Assembly: GCA_026315105.1 (NCBI GenBank)
Contig: CM048745.1
Coordinates: 741,626,506 to 741,690,505, forward strand
Origin: Locusta migratoria
Lineage: Eukaryota > Arthropoda > Insecta > Orthoptera > Acrididae
Length of the DNA stretch: 64,000 nucleotides
Direction of reading: 5' to 3'
Shown here: positions 45,362 to 55,770 of the stretch, one piece after another
Layout of the letters: each line of letters starts with the position of its first letter
Position numbering within the stretch: position 1 is the stretch's first letter
Program-made: the position numbers and the translations under genes
The notes under the pieces: generated by a model
Told to the model about the DNA's origin: nothing
Databases searched by the model: none
Seen by the model: only the letters and a program-made list of their open reading frames with translations

Positions 45362-46081
45362 CTGCAATAAAAATTATTCCAATTAGTCATTGGAAAAACA
45401 TATTAGAAGCAAATTAACTATGGTATCATGTAAATGAACAAGTATTTTGAAAGAGAAAATAAAATAAATTGGAGGAATTCAGATTCAAAAACTTAACTTG
45501 AATGCAATAAATTCACAAAAATGGCTCATACATTCTATTTTACATTTCTTTCAATGCAATCCCTATAGTCACAACATTATATGAATATTAGTGTAAAAAC
45601 TAATTCATAAAATTTTTTTTATCATTAATGGATTTCCCAAAATGGTAAAAATGTAACAAAAAGCAAAAAGTTTTTCTTTTGAAGTCTGTAACTGAAGCAT
45701 TTTTGCATACATGACCAATGTCACACCAAGCAGAGAAAAAGGTTACCAGTTTAAGTAATAATATATGCACCTGTGTAAATACACAATCATGAAGATGAAA
45801 ATCCATATTTCCATTAAACATAATGTTCCCATTAATATTAATCAATAAGTTTACTCTTAAATAATGCACTAAAATGCACTTATTAATATAAGACTTTATT
45901 CCAAGAAGAAACAAAAAACAGCGAAACACAGAAATTCAAAGCAATGTAAATTACACGCTTTTAAGATCGCTGTCAGAGATATAGCTAGTCTACAATCCTT
46001 AAATTGTGCTCTCAATACCCCTCCCCAATTTAAAGATTTCACATTTAACACACAATAAAATGAAATCATATTTACACACAG

Positions 46082-47424
46082 TCATGTTAAAACCAACAAA
46101 AGGTTATATTTTACATTGATGTGCCGCAACCGACGATGTTCCCATTTTTCCAATATCCTTATACAAGACTGATTGTCTTCAAATACACGAACTGGTAGCT
46201 GCTGTGGGATTCCAATATCATCAAGCAAGTATTTTACCCACAGTAACTCAGCAGCAGCTGTTGCCAGAGGTACATACACTGCCTCTGTAGAAGACAAAGC
46301 AACACTTGTCTGTTTCTTTGTTGCCCAACAGATGGTATTTCCAAACAGTTGTACAAGATAGCCAAAGGTAGATTTTGCATCTTCCTTTTTGTTCCAGTCT
46401 GCATTGGCATAGGCTAAAAGAACATCTTTATTTCCTTTATGATAATATAGTTTCATATTGATGGTTCCGTTCATGTATCTTAAAACTCTTTTCAAGTATC
46501 TCCAGAGTACTTCTGATGGATGGTTTTGGTATCTGCTCAAGAAGTTGACTGCAGCACGTAAATCAGGTCTTGGTGCAGTTGTTGCATACATCAAACATAC
46601 AATCAACTCTCTGTATGGTTTATCAGTCCTTTTTCCTTCTTTGATTTCCAGTTTAGCTTCCATAGGTGTCTTGACTGGTTTACAATCTTGCATGTTGAAG
46701 CATTGTAACAAACTCTTCAAATATGATGTTTGGCTCAGACACATTTCGCCTTCATTCTTTGAAATGTCAATACCCAAGAATGATTGTAGTTCTCCAAGTT
46801 CCCTTACTTTAATCTTCTACTTTAATTTAAATTTCACTTTTTCCATTTGCTCTCTATTATTTCCTACCATCAAAATATTGTCAACGTAGAGCACAATGTA
46901 AATAACAAGTTCATAAAAAATCATGTAGTAAAGACATTTATCTGCTTCTGACTGACTGAATCTTATTAAGGTAAGAAATGAGTGAATAGATTGATTCCAT
47001 GCTATTGGTGCTTGCTTCAGTCCATATAATGATTTTTGTAATTTACAGACCAAACCAGTTGTGTCTTCCAGATCTTCAAAAACAGCCACTCCTTCTGGAA
47101 TATCCATGTATATTTCCTCCTTGAGTAATCCATGAAGAAAAACATTAGCAACATCAAATTGTTCCATATCCAGTTCTTGTTGTACTGCAACTTTTTCTGT
47201 GAACATCCTTCAGCCACAAGTTGAGCCTTGTATCTTATGATATTTCCATCTTTGTCTTTCTTAAGTTTGAACATCCACTTACTGCTGATAGTCATCCTTC
47301 TAGCGGATAGTTTAACAAAGATCCAAGTCTTGTTTTCCTTTATAGAATCAATTTCATCCTGTACAATTTGATACCAGTGTTCCTGATCTTCATGATTTGC
47401 AATTTCCTTGTAACTCTTTGGCAC
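46082..47424 (-). pseudogene. Copia reverse transcriptase and RNase H, frameshifted
   Basis: RT begins at 47424 (KENKTWIFVKL, SSKWMFKLKKDKDGNIIRYK, LVAEGCSQ). It shifts near 47210 into MEQFDVANVFLHGLLKEEIY (first Asp) and PEGVAVFEDLE.., LQKSLYGLKQAPIAWNQ, and VLYVDNILMVGN, where Asn replaces the second Asp of YVDD. The RNase H frame at 46777-46082 has MGIDISKN, APRPDLRAAVNFLSRYQNHP, LLAYANADWN, KKQTSVALSSTEAVYVPLAT and VFEDNQSCIRI. The family protein copies RNA to DNA in the particle. A gap with stops at 46778-46816 and the active-site change abolish function. Confidence 0.85.
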
Positions 47425-47550
47425 ATCATCAACAAATGTTTCAGCATTCAGAGCTAGAACAGCATAGTCATCTCAATATTTAGGAGGGTTCCTCTTCCTG
47501 GTAGAACACCATACTACTTGCTTTTCTGTTTCCTCTTCATCACTGGTCAG

Positions 47551-47842
47551 TTATGGTATGGGCATTCTCCCATGATCCTCATCAGTTGATTTGACATCTT
47601 CTTCAGTGAATATAGCTTCATTCTTGTCTTTGTGTTCCTTCTCTGAAGGTTGATGCACAGGTTCTGTAACACACTCCTCTACTGGTGTACTTTCAAAATC
47701 AAATCTTCCTTCATAAAAAACAACATTTCTTCCTGTAATTATTTTTCCTTCCTTTGGACACCAAAGTCTGTAGCCATTTGGACAGTAGCCAGTAAAGTAG
47801 CACTTCAAGGACTTGCTGTCAAACTTTCCTGTTCTCAGTTCC
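47551..47842 (-). pseudogene. Copia integrase C-terminal part (downstream of RTE)
   Basis: Reads KELRTGKFDSKSLKCYFTGY then GYRLWCPKEGKIITGRNVVF, the conserved Copia block after the integrase core, and continues into an acidic linker toward the RT. The first residues of the open frame (MESCIKPVSGLKTTTTT) come from the RTE 3' end and do not belong to Copia. Confidence 0.8.
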
Positions 47843-49689
47843 TTTGGTGTTGTTGTTGTGGTCTTCAGTCCAGAGACTGGTTTGATGCAGCTCTCCACAA
47901 TACCCTATCCTGAGCAAGCCTCTTCAACTCCACATAAGAACGGCAACCTACATCTGTTTGAATCTGCTTACTGTATCCATCTCTTGGTCTTCCTCTGCAG
48001 TTTTTACCCCACACACTTTCCTCCAACACTAAATTCACAATTCCTTGATGTCTAAGAATGTGTCCTACCAATTGGTCCCTTCTTTTAGTCAAGGTATGCC
48101 AAAAATTCATTTTCTCCTCAATTCTGTTCAGTACCTCCTCATTAGTTATGCGATCCACCCACCTAATCTTCAGCATTCTTCTGTAGCACCACATTTCAAA
48201 AGCCTCTATCCTCTTTCTGTCCGCACTGTTTATCGTCCATGTTTCACTCCCATACAAGGCAACACTCCACACAAATGCCTTCAGAAAGGACTTCCTTAGG
48301 CTTAAATCAATATTTGATGTTAACAAATTTCTCTTTTTCAAGGATGCTTTTCTACCGATTGCCGTTCTGCATTTTATATCCTCTATACTGTGACCATTAT
48401 TTGTTATTTTACTGCCCAAGTAACAAAATTCATCTACTTCCTTTATTGTTTTGTTGTGTAATCTAATTCCTTCAGCATCACCTGATTTTCTTAGATTGCA
48501 CTCTATTACCCTAGTTTTGCTCTTGTTAATCTGTTGTTAGTCTCTAACAGAATTACTATGTCATCGGCAAAATGCAATGTTTTTAATTCTTCACCCTGAC
48601 CTTTAATTCCTTCTCCAAATTTCTCCTTGCTTTCCTTTATAGCTTGCTCAATGTACAAATTGAATAATATTGGAGAAAGGCTAAAACCCTGCATCACTCC
48701 CTTCGCAACCACTGCATCCCTTTCATGCCCTTCAACTCTGACAACCGCTGTCTGGTTTTTGTACAAGTTGTAAATAACCTTACACTCCCTATATTTTACT
48801 CCTCCTTGCTTCAGAACTTGAAAGAGTTTATTCCAATCAACATTGTCAAAAGCCTTCTCCAAATCTACAAAAGCTAGCTATTTAGGTTTGCCTTTTCTTA
48901 ATCTATCTTCTAGGATAAGTCGTAAAGTAAGTATTGCCTCCCGTGTTCCAACATTTCTCCTGAACCCAAACAGATCTTCATTGAGGTCAGCTTCTACCAC
49001 CTTTTCCATCCTTCTGTAAATAATTTGTGTTAATATTTTGCAACCATGACTTATTAAACTAATGGTTCTGTAGTTTTCACACCTGTCTGCACCTGCTTTC
49101 TTTGGAATGGGGATTATAACTTTTTTTTTTAAAGTCTGAGGGTACTTCGCCTGTCTCATACATCTTACACACCAGGTGAAACAGTTCTGTCATGGCTGGT
49201 TCTCCCAGAGACTTCAGTAGCTCTGAGGAAATGTCATCTACTCCAGGGGCCTCTCTATATACTCTTTCCAGCTTTCAGCTATCCCTTCTTTGCTGAGAAC
49301 TGGCTTTCCATCTGCATTCCTGATATTCATAGAGCTGTTTTTCTTATCTCCAAATATCTCTTTTATTTTCCTGTAGGCAGTATCTATTTTTCCCCTATTT
49401 ATACATTCTTCCACATCCTTGCATTTGCCTTCTAGCCAATCCTGCTTAGCTACTTTGCACTTCCTGTCAATCTCATTTCTTAGTCGTCTGTACTTCATTT
49501 TGCCTGTTTCATTTACTGCATTTTTATATTTTCTCCTTTCATTGATTAAATTTAGTATGTCCTCTGATATCCAAGGATTTTTTGTAGGTCTTGCCTTCCT
49601 AGTTATTTTGTCCTCTGCTGCCTTCACTATTTCACCTCTCAATGCTACCCATTCCTCCTCTACTGTTTTATTTCCCCCCGTTTCTGTCA
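47843..49689 (-). mobile_element. 5'-truncated RTE LINE inserted in Copia integrase
   Basis: It has the same 3' end as the copy at 2047 (gtggtcttcagtccagagac on the plus strand). The 5' end stops inside the linker (LTETGGNKTVEEEW), exactly where Copia integrase (..YLLVPEVLEN) resumes at about 49690. Readable parts: NKTVEEEWVALRGEIVKAAE..NADGKPVLSKEG, NYRTISLISHGCKILTQIIY, EKAFDNVDWNKLFQVLK, GVMQGFSLSPILFNLYIEQA with FADDIVILLE, and a long C-terminal frame 48419-47865. Compared with the 2-kb copy it lacks about 140 bp near 49250 and about 80 bp near 48535. Confidence 0.85.
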
Positions 49690-50396
49690 AATTTTCAAGA
49701 ACTTCAGGTACCAGCAGATAAGCAATGCAACCAAATACTCTCAATTTACTTAAATTAGGTTTCTCACTATACCACAAAGCTGCTGGAATCTTTCCATCCG
49801 AGGCAACAGTAGGACTTCTATTAAATAAGTATATGCCAGTACGAACAGATTCTGACCAAAATGTCTTACCCAATTTACAATGAAGTATCTAACAACGAGC
49901 TTTCTCAATAAGAGATGTTCATTCGCTCTGATACACCAATTTGCCGAGGAGTAGATCTGATTATACACTCAAACTTTATACATTGTTCTTGAAATAATTG
50001 CTTCAACTCATTTGACATGTATTCATGACCATTATCGCATCGAAATCTGCTGATCTTTAAGTTAAAATGAGCTGTAGACATGACATGAAACATCTTCACA
50101 TAGCGAGTCACTTCTCACTTAGATTCCAGTGGGTAGGCCACAGAGAAATGTGTAAAGACATCAACAAATGAGAACAAACACTTCTTTCCATCAAATGATT
50201 CTGGTGAGACTGACCCACACAGGTCACTGTAGATCAACTTGACAGGCCTGGGAGAACGCTTCCTTGTATGATTATATGGCAGCTGTGACTGTTTTCCTTC
50301 GACACAATATGAGCATTGATCCATGGGGATTGCTGAATTGTCCAATTTCATGCCAACAACCTGTGACTGGAGATGTTTAATACTATCATAACTCAA
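49690..50396 (-). pseudogene. Copia integrase core (upstream of RTE), frameshifted
   Basis: The N-terminal frame (50396-50115) carries a zinc-type segment (CSYCVEGKQSQLPY) and the start of the catalytic core YSDLCGSVSPESFDGKKCLF (first Asp) and SFVDVFTHFSVAYPL. The next frame (50111-49905) has FRCDNGHEYMSNELKQLF (second Asp) and RSTPRQIGVSERMN (Glu). The third frame (49873-49690) has GKTFWSESVRTGIYLFNRSP, AALWYSEKPNLSKLRVFG. All three DDE residues survive, but the frames do not join, and the RTE then interrupts the gene. Confidence 0.8.
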
Positions 50397-50543
50397 ATGA
50401 CCTAATCTGCTGTGCCACAGTTGTGCATTTGTTTCAGTAGAAGCAACTGAAGGCTTTAAACTGCAAAAGGTTTAAAACATATAGCTGAGATTCATTTCTA
50501 TTTGCAATAGCAATGACTTCTTTGCCCTTTTTAATTAAACAAT

Positions 50544-51266
50544 TCATTTCAAGTTTTCTAATTGGCAGCAAATTATAATTGAGATCGTAATCCCAATTTC
50601 CTTTCCTTTTACACCACTAGTGACATTAATTTCACCCTTTTCTTTGGCCTCAAGAAAAATAACTGACTTTGCTACTTTCACTTTAATTGGTTTTCCCAGT
50701 TTCTTTAAATTACTGAGACTTATTCTACTGTTAATCAAGAGTTCTGTTGCTACAGAGTCCAAGAACCAGTTGATATTCTTTCCTGCTTGATCTCCACTTG
50801 ATGCTCTTTGGTGCCAGCTACATTCACCGAGTTGCTGTTTCCTGAGTTCTTGTTTCGTAATTTAACTCTGCAGTTAGCCCTTTTGTGACATGGTTTTCCA
50901 CAGTGATGACAAGTAAAGTTGAAAAATTCCCCGAATTTCCTTGCTGATTTCTTGTTTTATTGGCCTCTGATGAACCTTTTTTGTGATACTGTTGCATCTG
51001 AAAAGCTGTAGGAGGTGGCGTGTCATCATTTTTATTTTTCCTGACTATTCCCTTCTGTTTCAACTCTTCATCCAGCAGCCTGTTTTTCATGAAGCTCAGT
51101 GTCAAATCTTTCACTGAGAGTATTTCAATAGCTGTGACAACTACGTTGTATTCCACTGGCATCATCAGAAGTAGATGACACACAATGTCCATGTTTTTCA
51201 ACAGTAGCACCAGTTGAACATAAATCTCATATTAATTTATCAAACTTCACATTTCTGATCTTGTTT
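50544..51266 (-). pseudogene. Copia gag C-terminus and protease remnants
   Basis: Gag: LPVEYNVVVTAIEILS-type block with LTLSFMKNRLLDEEL (51210-51050). In a shifted frame near 50880-50920 there is a CCHC zinc knuckle readable as C-H-H-C-G-K-P-C-H-K-R-A-N-C. Protease: MDSVATELLIN at 50762, where the family has the active-site DSGA-type motif, so the Gly is replaced by Val. The N-terminal half of gag is missing beyond 51266. Confidence 0.7.
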
Positions 51267-51276
51267 TGCCAGTGGA

Positions 51277-51541
51277 AAGTTTCATTCTGGAAACATGCCT
51301 TAGGCTGTGGCTAAGCCATGTCTCCACCATATCCTTTCTTCCAGGAGTGCTAGTCTTTCACAGGAGAGCTTCTGTGAAGTTTGGAAAGTAGGAGGCGAGG
51401 TACTGGCGGAAGTAAAGTTGTGAGGCGGCATCATGAGTCGTGTTGGGATAGTGCAGTCGGTAGTGCGCTTGCCCGCGAAAGGCAAAGGTCCTAGTTCGAG
51501 TCCCGGTTCCGGCACACAATTTTAATCTACCAGGAAGTTTC
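51277..51541 (+). repeat. Solo copy of the 301-bp tRNA-like repeat
   Basis: It runs gaaagtttcattctgg.. to ..ccaggaagtttca in the orientation opposite to the tandem array, with a tRNA-like module on the plus strand (about 51446-51517, B box degraded to agttcgagtcc after a one-base loss). Clear substitutions relative to the array consensus (catgcctta, cacaggagag, tgttgggatagtgcag) make it older than the array. It truncates the Copia gag. Confidence 0.85.
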
Positions 51542-52159
51542 AAATATGCACTAAATCAGTGTTCAATATACAGGGGAAATCAACTCTGTTCAATAAATTT
51601 GATAGTTTAATACCAATGTAACATCACATGCCAAATCAGGAGCTACATCTAGAATCATCACAATCAACACAATTCCTTTGTATTGTCATTATTGTTTGAG
51701 TGAAGGGTGACAAACACATAGCAGTTGGCATCCAATCTCGGTCAACATTACACAAGTGTATAAATCTTAGCCAAAAAGAGTGTTATCTAATGTATAATCA
51801 GCAGATGATTAATAATCGCATGATGGAAGTATCAGTTTTTATTTACTTTGTTCAGAAACTTAACAGTTGGAAAGTTGTGTCATTTGATCATGTATATTGG
51901 CCCTGATGATTAATGCATAGTGATGATGAAAGTTTACCTAAGCAATGTGTCACCTACTCGTTGGACAGTTATTCTGTGCTATGATGTCACAATTTGAAGA
52001 AGCAGCAAGTGCAATCAAGAAAACAAGCATGCTATGCCAATTGTGATAATATCAGAGAAGCCCTCTCATAGCCGACAAATCCTGCCTTGCAGACCTTTTC
52101 CATTTACCACAACCTCAGAAATGCCACACACACAATCGAGAACCTAAACAAACCACAAA
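51542..52159. other. Gene-free sequence
   Basis: Nothing recognised. A short frame at 51700-51906 (+) has no family features. Confidence 0.5.
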
Positions 52160-53049
52160 CACAGTCATGAACTTCTCCTCCGAAAGCCTCAGTCCCAAAG
52201 CAACACCAGTTCCTTCCAAAATTCTTACCTTTTGCCCCACTCCCAAACTTAACAATTTAACCATGGAAGATTCATTAAGGATCTTCCCACCTTTTCCAAG
52301 TCCTTACAATGGAAACACTTTTTACTTCAAACTCCACCATCCAGACTCAATCCAATACCGGTATTGAATCCTACCTGATCCAGTTCACCCCCTCTGTCCA
52401 GTCAAGATACACTCCCACAGTCCCCAAATCATTCCCTTTCAACTTCTCAGAATTTATAAACTGGCCTCACACGAAATACCTCAATATGGAACAAAACACA
52501 CCCGCAGAAAGAAATGCAATCCACCACCCAAAAACTGATCCCGTCCATACAATCTTACCTGGTGAAAAAGGCTCAAACACTATGTGGAAGATGGTCTCTG
52601 CCAGCTATCAGATTCTTCCACTTACATACCATCCCCCAATGATCCAATTCCAAAAGTCCAACAGAATATCCAGTCCCTCCCATTCAGTCCCTCTCCCCTT
52701 GAGTCTGTTTCTCTCCTTATCCATCCTACAATGTACACCCCCACCATTTACATGCTCCCGGTCCACTAACCCAACCATCCTGGATGTCCTATTGTGGCCA
52801 ATTATGGCATCCCCACCTAGAGAATCTCTGCTTTCATGAACTAACATCTACAACCTATTAGCCCCAACCTACCCACCTACAGAAAATACTTGGATAATTT
52901 CCTCCGCCAACTTAATACTCTGATAATTTCCTCTACCAACTCTCCACAGTTCCTGTTCCACCTGGTACAATGCTTCTCACAGTTGATGCCACCTCCCTCT
53001 ACTCAATGCTCATGGCCTTGCTACTGCTGAACAATATCTTTCACAATGA
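52160..53049 (+). mobile_element. Old Penelope-like element, left part (N-terminal ORF remnant)
   Basis: Frames at 52167-52839 read MNFSSESLSPKATPVPSKIL, FCPTPKLNNLTMEDSLRIFP and, shifted, TPAERNAIHHPKTDPVHTIL with a KGSNTMW block that fits the 'KPADKGG..VV' region of PLE proteins. Decay is heavy. The element is cut at 53034-53049 by the insertion of a younger PLE and resumes at 55771. Confidence 0.6.
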
Positions 53050-53442
53050 ATAAATAATATAGTGAGGACAGTTTACTACTCACTGCAAAGACGTGGCGAC
53101 GAGCTGCGACAGGCACATACAAAAGACACACACATACAACACATTCAGCTATCGGCCATGGCCTTCTTCAGAAATAGAGCACTCACGCAATCACACAGGC
53201 ACACAACACAGTCATACAACCATCACCTCCGACTGCCACACTTCGAATCACGCTCTGCAGTGAATCGGGGACGGGAGGGGGAGGGGATAGAAAGGTTACG
53301 TCACGGTGGTGGGGATGTGTTAGATGGGAATAACGAGATGCAGCTTAGGAATGGAGTGGGGAGGCGGGTGAGGGGAGAAAATAAAATAAAGTAAAGTAAA
53401 ATAGAGTAAAATAATTCATGTACACTGCAAGTGCACAAGACC

Positions 53443-53450
<8 letters not shown>

Positions 53451-53512
<62 letters not shown>
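53451..53512. repeat. (AC)n microsatellite in left arm
   Basis: The matching (TG)n in the right arm (about 55282-55334) is shorter. Confidence 0.9.
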
Positions 53513-53526
<14 letters not shown>

Positions 53527-53778
53527 GATCACACATTCACACACCACTCAAATCAGGCGGGGTTTGGGATACAGAGGTAGGAACTGTAAGGTACGGAATA
53601 TATATATATATATATATGGCAGTCGGAGGTGATGGTTGTATGACTGTGTTGTGTGCCTGTGTGATTGCGTGAGTGCTCTATTTCTGAAGAAGGCCATGGC
53701 CGATAGCTGAATGTGTTGTATGTGTGTGTCTTTTGTATGTGCCTGTCACAGCTCATCGCCTCCTCAACCTACGATAAC

Positions 53779-53780
<2 letters not shown>

Positions 53781-53832
<52 letters not shown>
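53781..53832. repeat. (AT)n tract
   Basis: AT dinucleotides within the palindromic PLE. A similar tract lies at 55152-55209 and a short one at 53599-53617. Each sits at a junction between inverted segments. Confidence 0.9.
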
Positions 53833-53837
<5 letters not shown>

Positions 53838-53932
53838 AGGAAAAATTCCTAACAGGAAAAAAATATATACGTAAAAAATAGATGAAGAACACTTACCAGG
53901 CGAAGGGGCACAGGCAGTAATAGCAACAAATA

Positions 53933-54750
53933 GCTTAGGTCTTCGTGGCAAACGAGTCTGCTCCAGTCCTGAATCCCTGAACCAATACACCAATAACCTG
54001 ATAACAGCCTTCACATCCCGCAGCTATCCTCCTGGTCTGGTACAGAAGCAAATTGCCAGAGCCACTTCCTCATCTCCCCAATTTAAGAATTTTCCACAAA
54101 ACCCCAGAAGTGCCCCTCTTGTCACCGGATACTTTCCGGGACTGGAGCGGACTCTGAATGTGGCTCTCCAGCAAGGATACGACTTCCTAAAATCCTGCCC
54201 CGAAATGAGATCCATCCTTCATGACATCCTTCCTACTCCACCGAGAGTGTCTTTCCGCCGCCCACCTAACCTCCGTAACCTCCTAGTCCACCCCTATGAA
54301 ATCCCCAAACCACCTTCCCTACCTTCTGGCTCCTATCCTTGTAACCGCCCCCGTTGTAAAACCTGCCCTATGCACCCTTCCACCACCACTTACTCCAGTC
54401 CCGTAACCCGGAAGGTGTACACGATCAAAGGCAGAGCCACTTGCGATAGTACCCACGTGATCTACCAACTGACATGCCTGCACTGTGAAGCGTTCTATGT
54501 GGGAATGACCAGCAACAAACTGTCCATTCGCATGAATGGACACAGGCAGACAGTGTTTGTTGGTAACGAGGATCACCCTGTGGCTAAACATGCCTTGGTG
54601 CATGGCCAGCACATCTTGGCACAGTGCTACACCGTCCGGGTTATCTGGATACTTCCCACTGACACCAATCCTTCAGAACTCCGGAGATGGGAACTAGCCC
54701 TTCAGCATATTCTCTCTTCCCGTTACCCACCTGGTCTCAACCTCCGCTAA
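53933..54750 (+). CDS. PLE ORF 3' part: Cys-rich spacer and GIY-YIG endonuclease
   Basis: The reading frame covers LGLRGKRVCSSPESLNQYTN (53933-53992); one frame change near 54075 precedes the main open stretch, whose first ATG is 54160 and which is open for 196 codons to 54750. A Cys/His cluster (CNRPRCKTCPMH) about residues 62-73 precedes the nuclease. The GIY-YIG core reads HVIYQLTC and FYVGMTSNKLSIRMNGHR (residues about 98-125) with the expected Arg and His, then HPVAKHALVHG and WELALQHILSSRYPPGLNLR to the stop. In PLEs this domain nicks DNA for insertion. The RT half is absent, so it is a truncated gene, though the nuclease looks intact from 54160. Confidence 0.75.
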
Positions 54751-55147
54751 ATTCGAATTCCCACCCACCATCTTAACATCTTTGCCTTGGTTCTCTGGAC
54801 AGCGCCTCTGCCTCAAGTGGCATCTCTGTCTAACTTCTAACTTCTTTGCTTTCTACAGTTCTACAGTATGTCTGCCTAAGTGTACTTGTGTCTGTGTAAA
54901 TGTGTGGTTGTATGTGCATTTATTTACCTTCCATTTTTTCCCCCAAGGTAAGTCTTTCCTGTCCCGGGATTGGAATGGCTCCTTACCCCCTTCCTTAAAT
55001 CCCTCATCATTTCCTTTTCCCTCTCCTTCCCTTCTGCCTGATGAAGCAGCTAGGCTGCGAAAGCTAGCATTTTTGAGTGTGTGTGTGTGTCTGTGTGTTT
55101 ATTTGTTGCTATTACTGCCTGTGCCCCTTCGCCTGGTAAGTGTTCTT

Positions 55148-55211
<64 letters not shown>

Positions 55212-55280
55212 CGTACCTTACAGTTCCTACCTCTGTATCCCAAACCCCGCCTGATTTGAGTGGTGTGTGAATGTGTGATC

Positions 55281-55339
<59 letters not shown>

Positions 55340-55770
55340 GTCTTGTGCACTTGCAGTGTACATGAATTATTTTACTCTATTTTACTTTACTTTATTTTAT
55401 TTTCTCCCCTCACCCGCCTCCCCACTCCATTCCTAGGCTGCATCTCGTTATTCCCATCTAACACATCCCCACCACCGTGACGTAACCTTTCTATCCCCTC
55501 CCCCTCCCGTCCCCGATTCACTGCAGAGCGTGATTCGAAGTGTGGCAGTCGGAGGTGATGGTTGTATGACTGTGTTGTGTGCCTGTGTGATTGCGTGAGT
55601 GCTCTATTTCTGAAGAAGGCCATGGCCGATAGCTGAATGTGTTGTATGTGTGTGTCTTTTGTATGTGCCTGTCGCAGCTCGTCGCCACGTCTTTGCGGTG
55701 AGTAGTAAACTGTCCTCACTATATTATTTATTCCAACCTGGACTTTCCATTATTATATCTTTCACAATGA

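Larger units (their letters stand above)
44318..45810 (-). repeat. Serpin 3'-end paralogous block B
   Basis: Co-linear with 7193-8180, interrupted by a SINE at 44850-45062. It includes a conserved AATAAA on the minus strand (44513-44518) and the terminal exon (45331-45361). See block A for paired landmarks. The region 43881-44317 and the parts between the exon and 46000 hold no other gene. Confidence 0.75.
46005..51266 (-). mobile_element. Copia-type LTR retrotransposon relic split by an RTE
   Basis: On the minus strand the order is gag (zinc knuckle), protease, integrase, RT, RNase H, the Copia order. The integrase is interrupted by the RTE at 47843-49689. No LTR pair is found: the 5' side stops at the tRNA-like repeat at 51277, and on the 3' side a purine-rich ttggggaggggt (minus strand, near 46020) may be the polypurine tract before a lost or truncated LTR. 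Several frameshifts and a YVDN at the RT active site show it is dead. Confidence 0.85.
53050..55754 (+). mobile_element. Young palindromic Penelope-like element with 16-bp target duplication
   Basis: Outer arms 53050-53608 and 55210-55740 are nearly perfect inverted copies (one visible substitution, cttagg/cctagg, plus microsatellite length). Inside lie a partial third copy of the end segment in plus orientation (53620-53760), AT tracts, an inverted 50-bp piece (53880-53932 against 55105-55152) and a plus-strand 3' ORF part (53933-54750). The 16-bp direct repeat atatctttcacaatga flanks the whole (53034-53049, 55755-55770). The 5' coding part (RT) is missing. Confidence 0.85.

Noticed and set aside
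53301..53672. Frames of alternating V-C or T-H residues
   Set aside because: Translations of (AC)n and (AT)n microsatellites.
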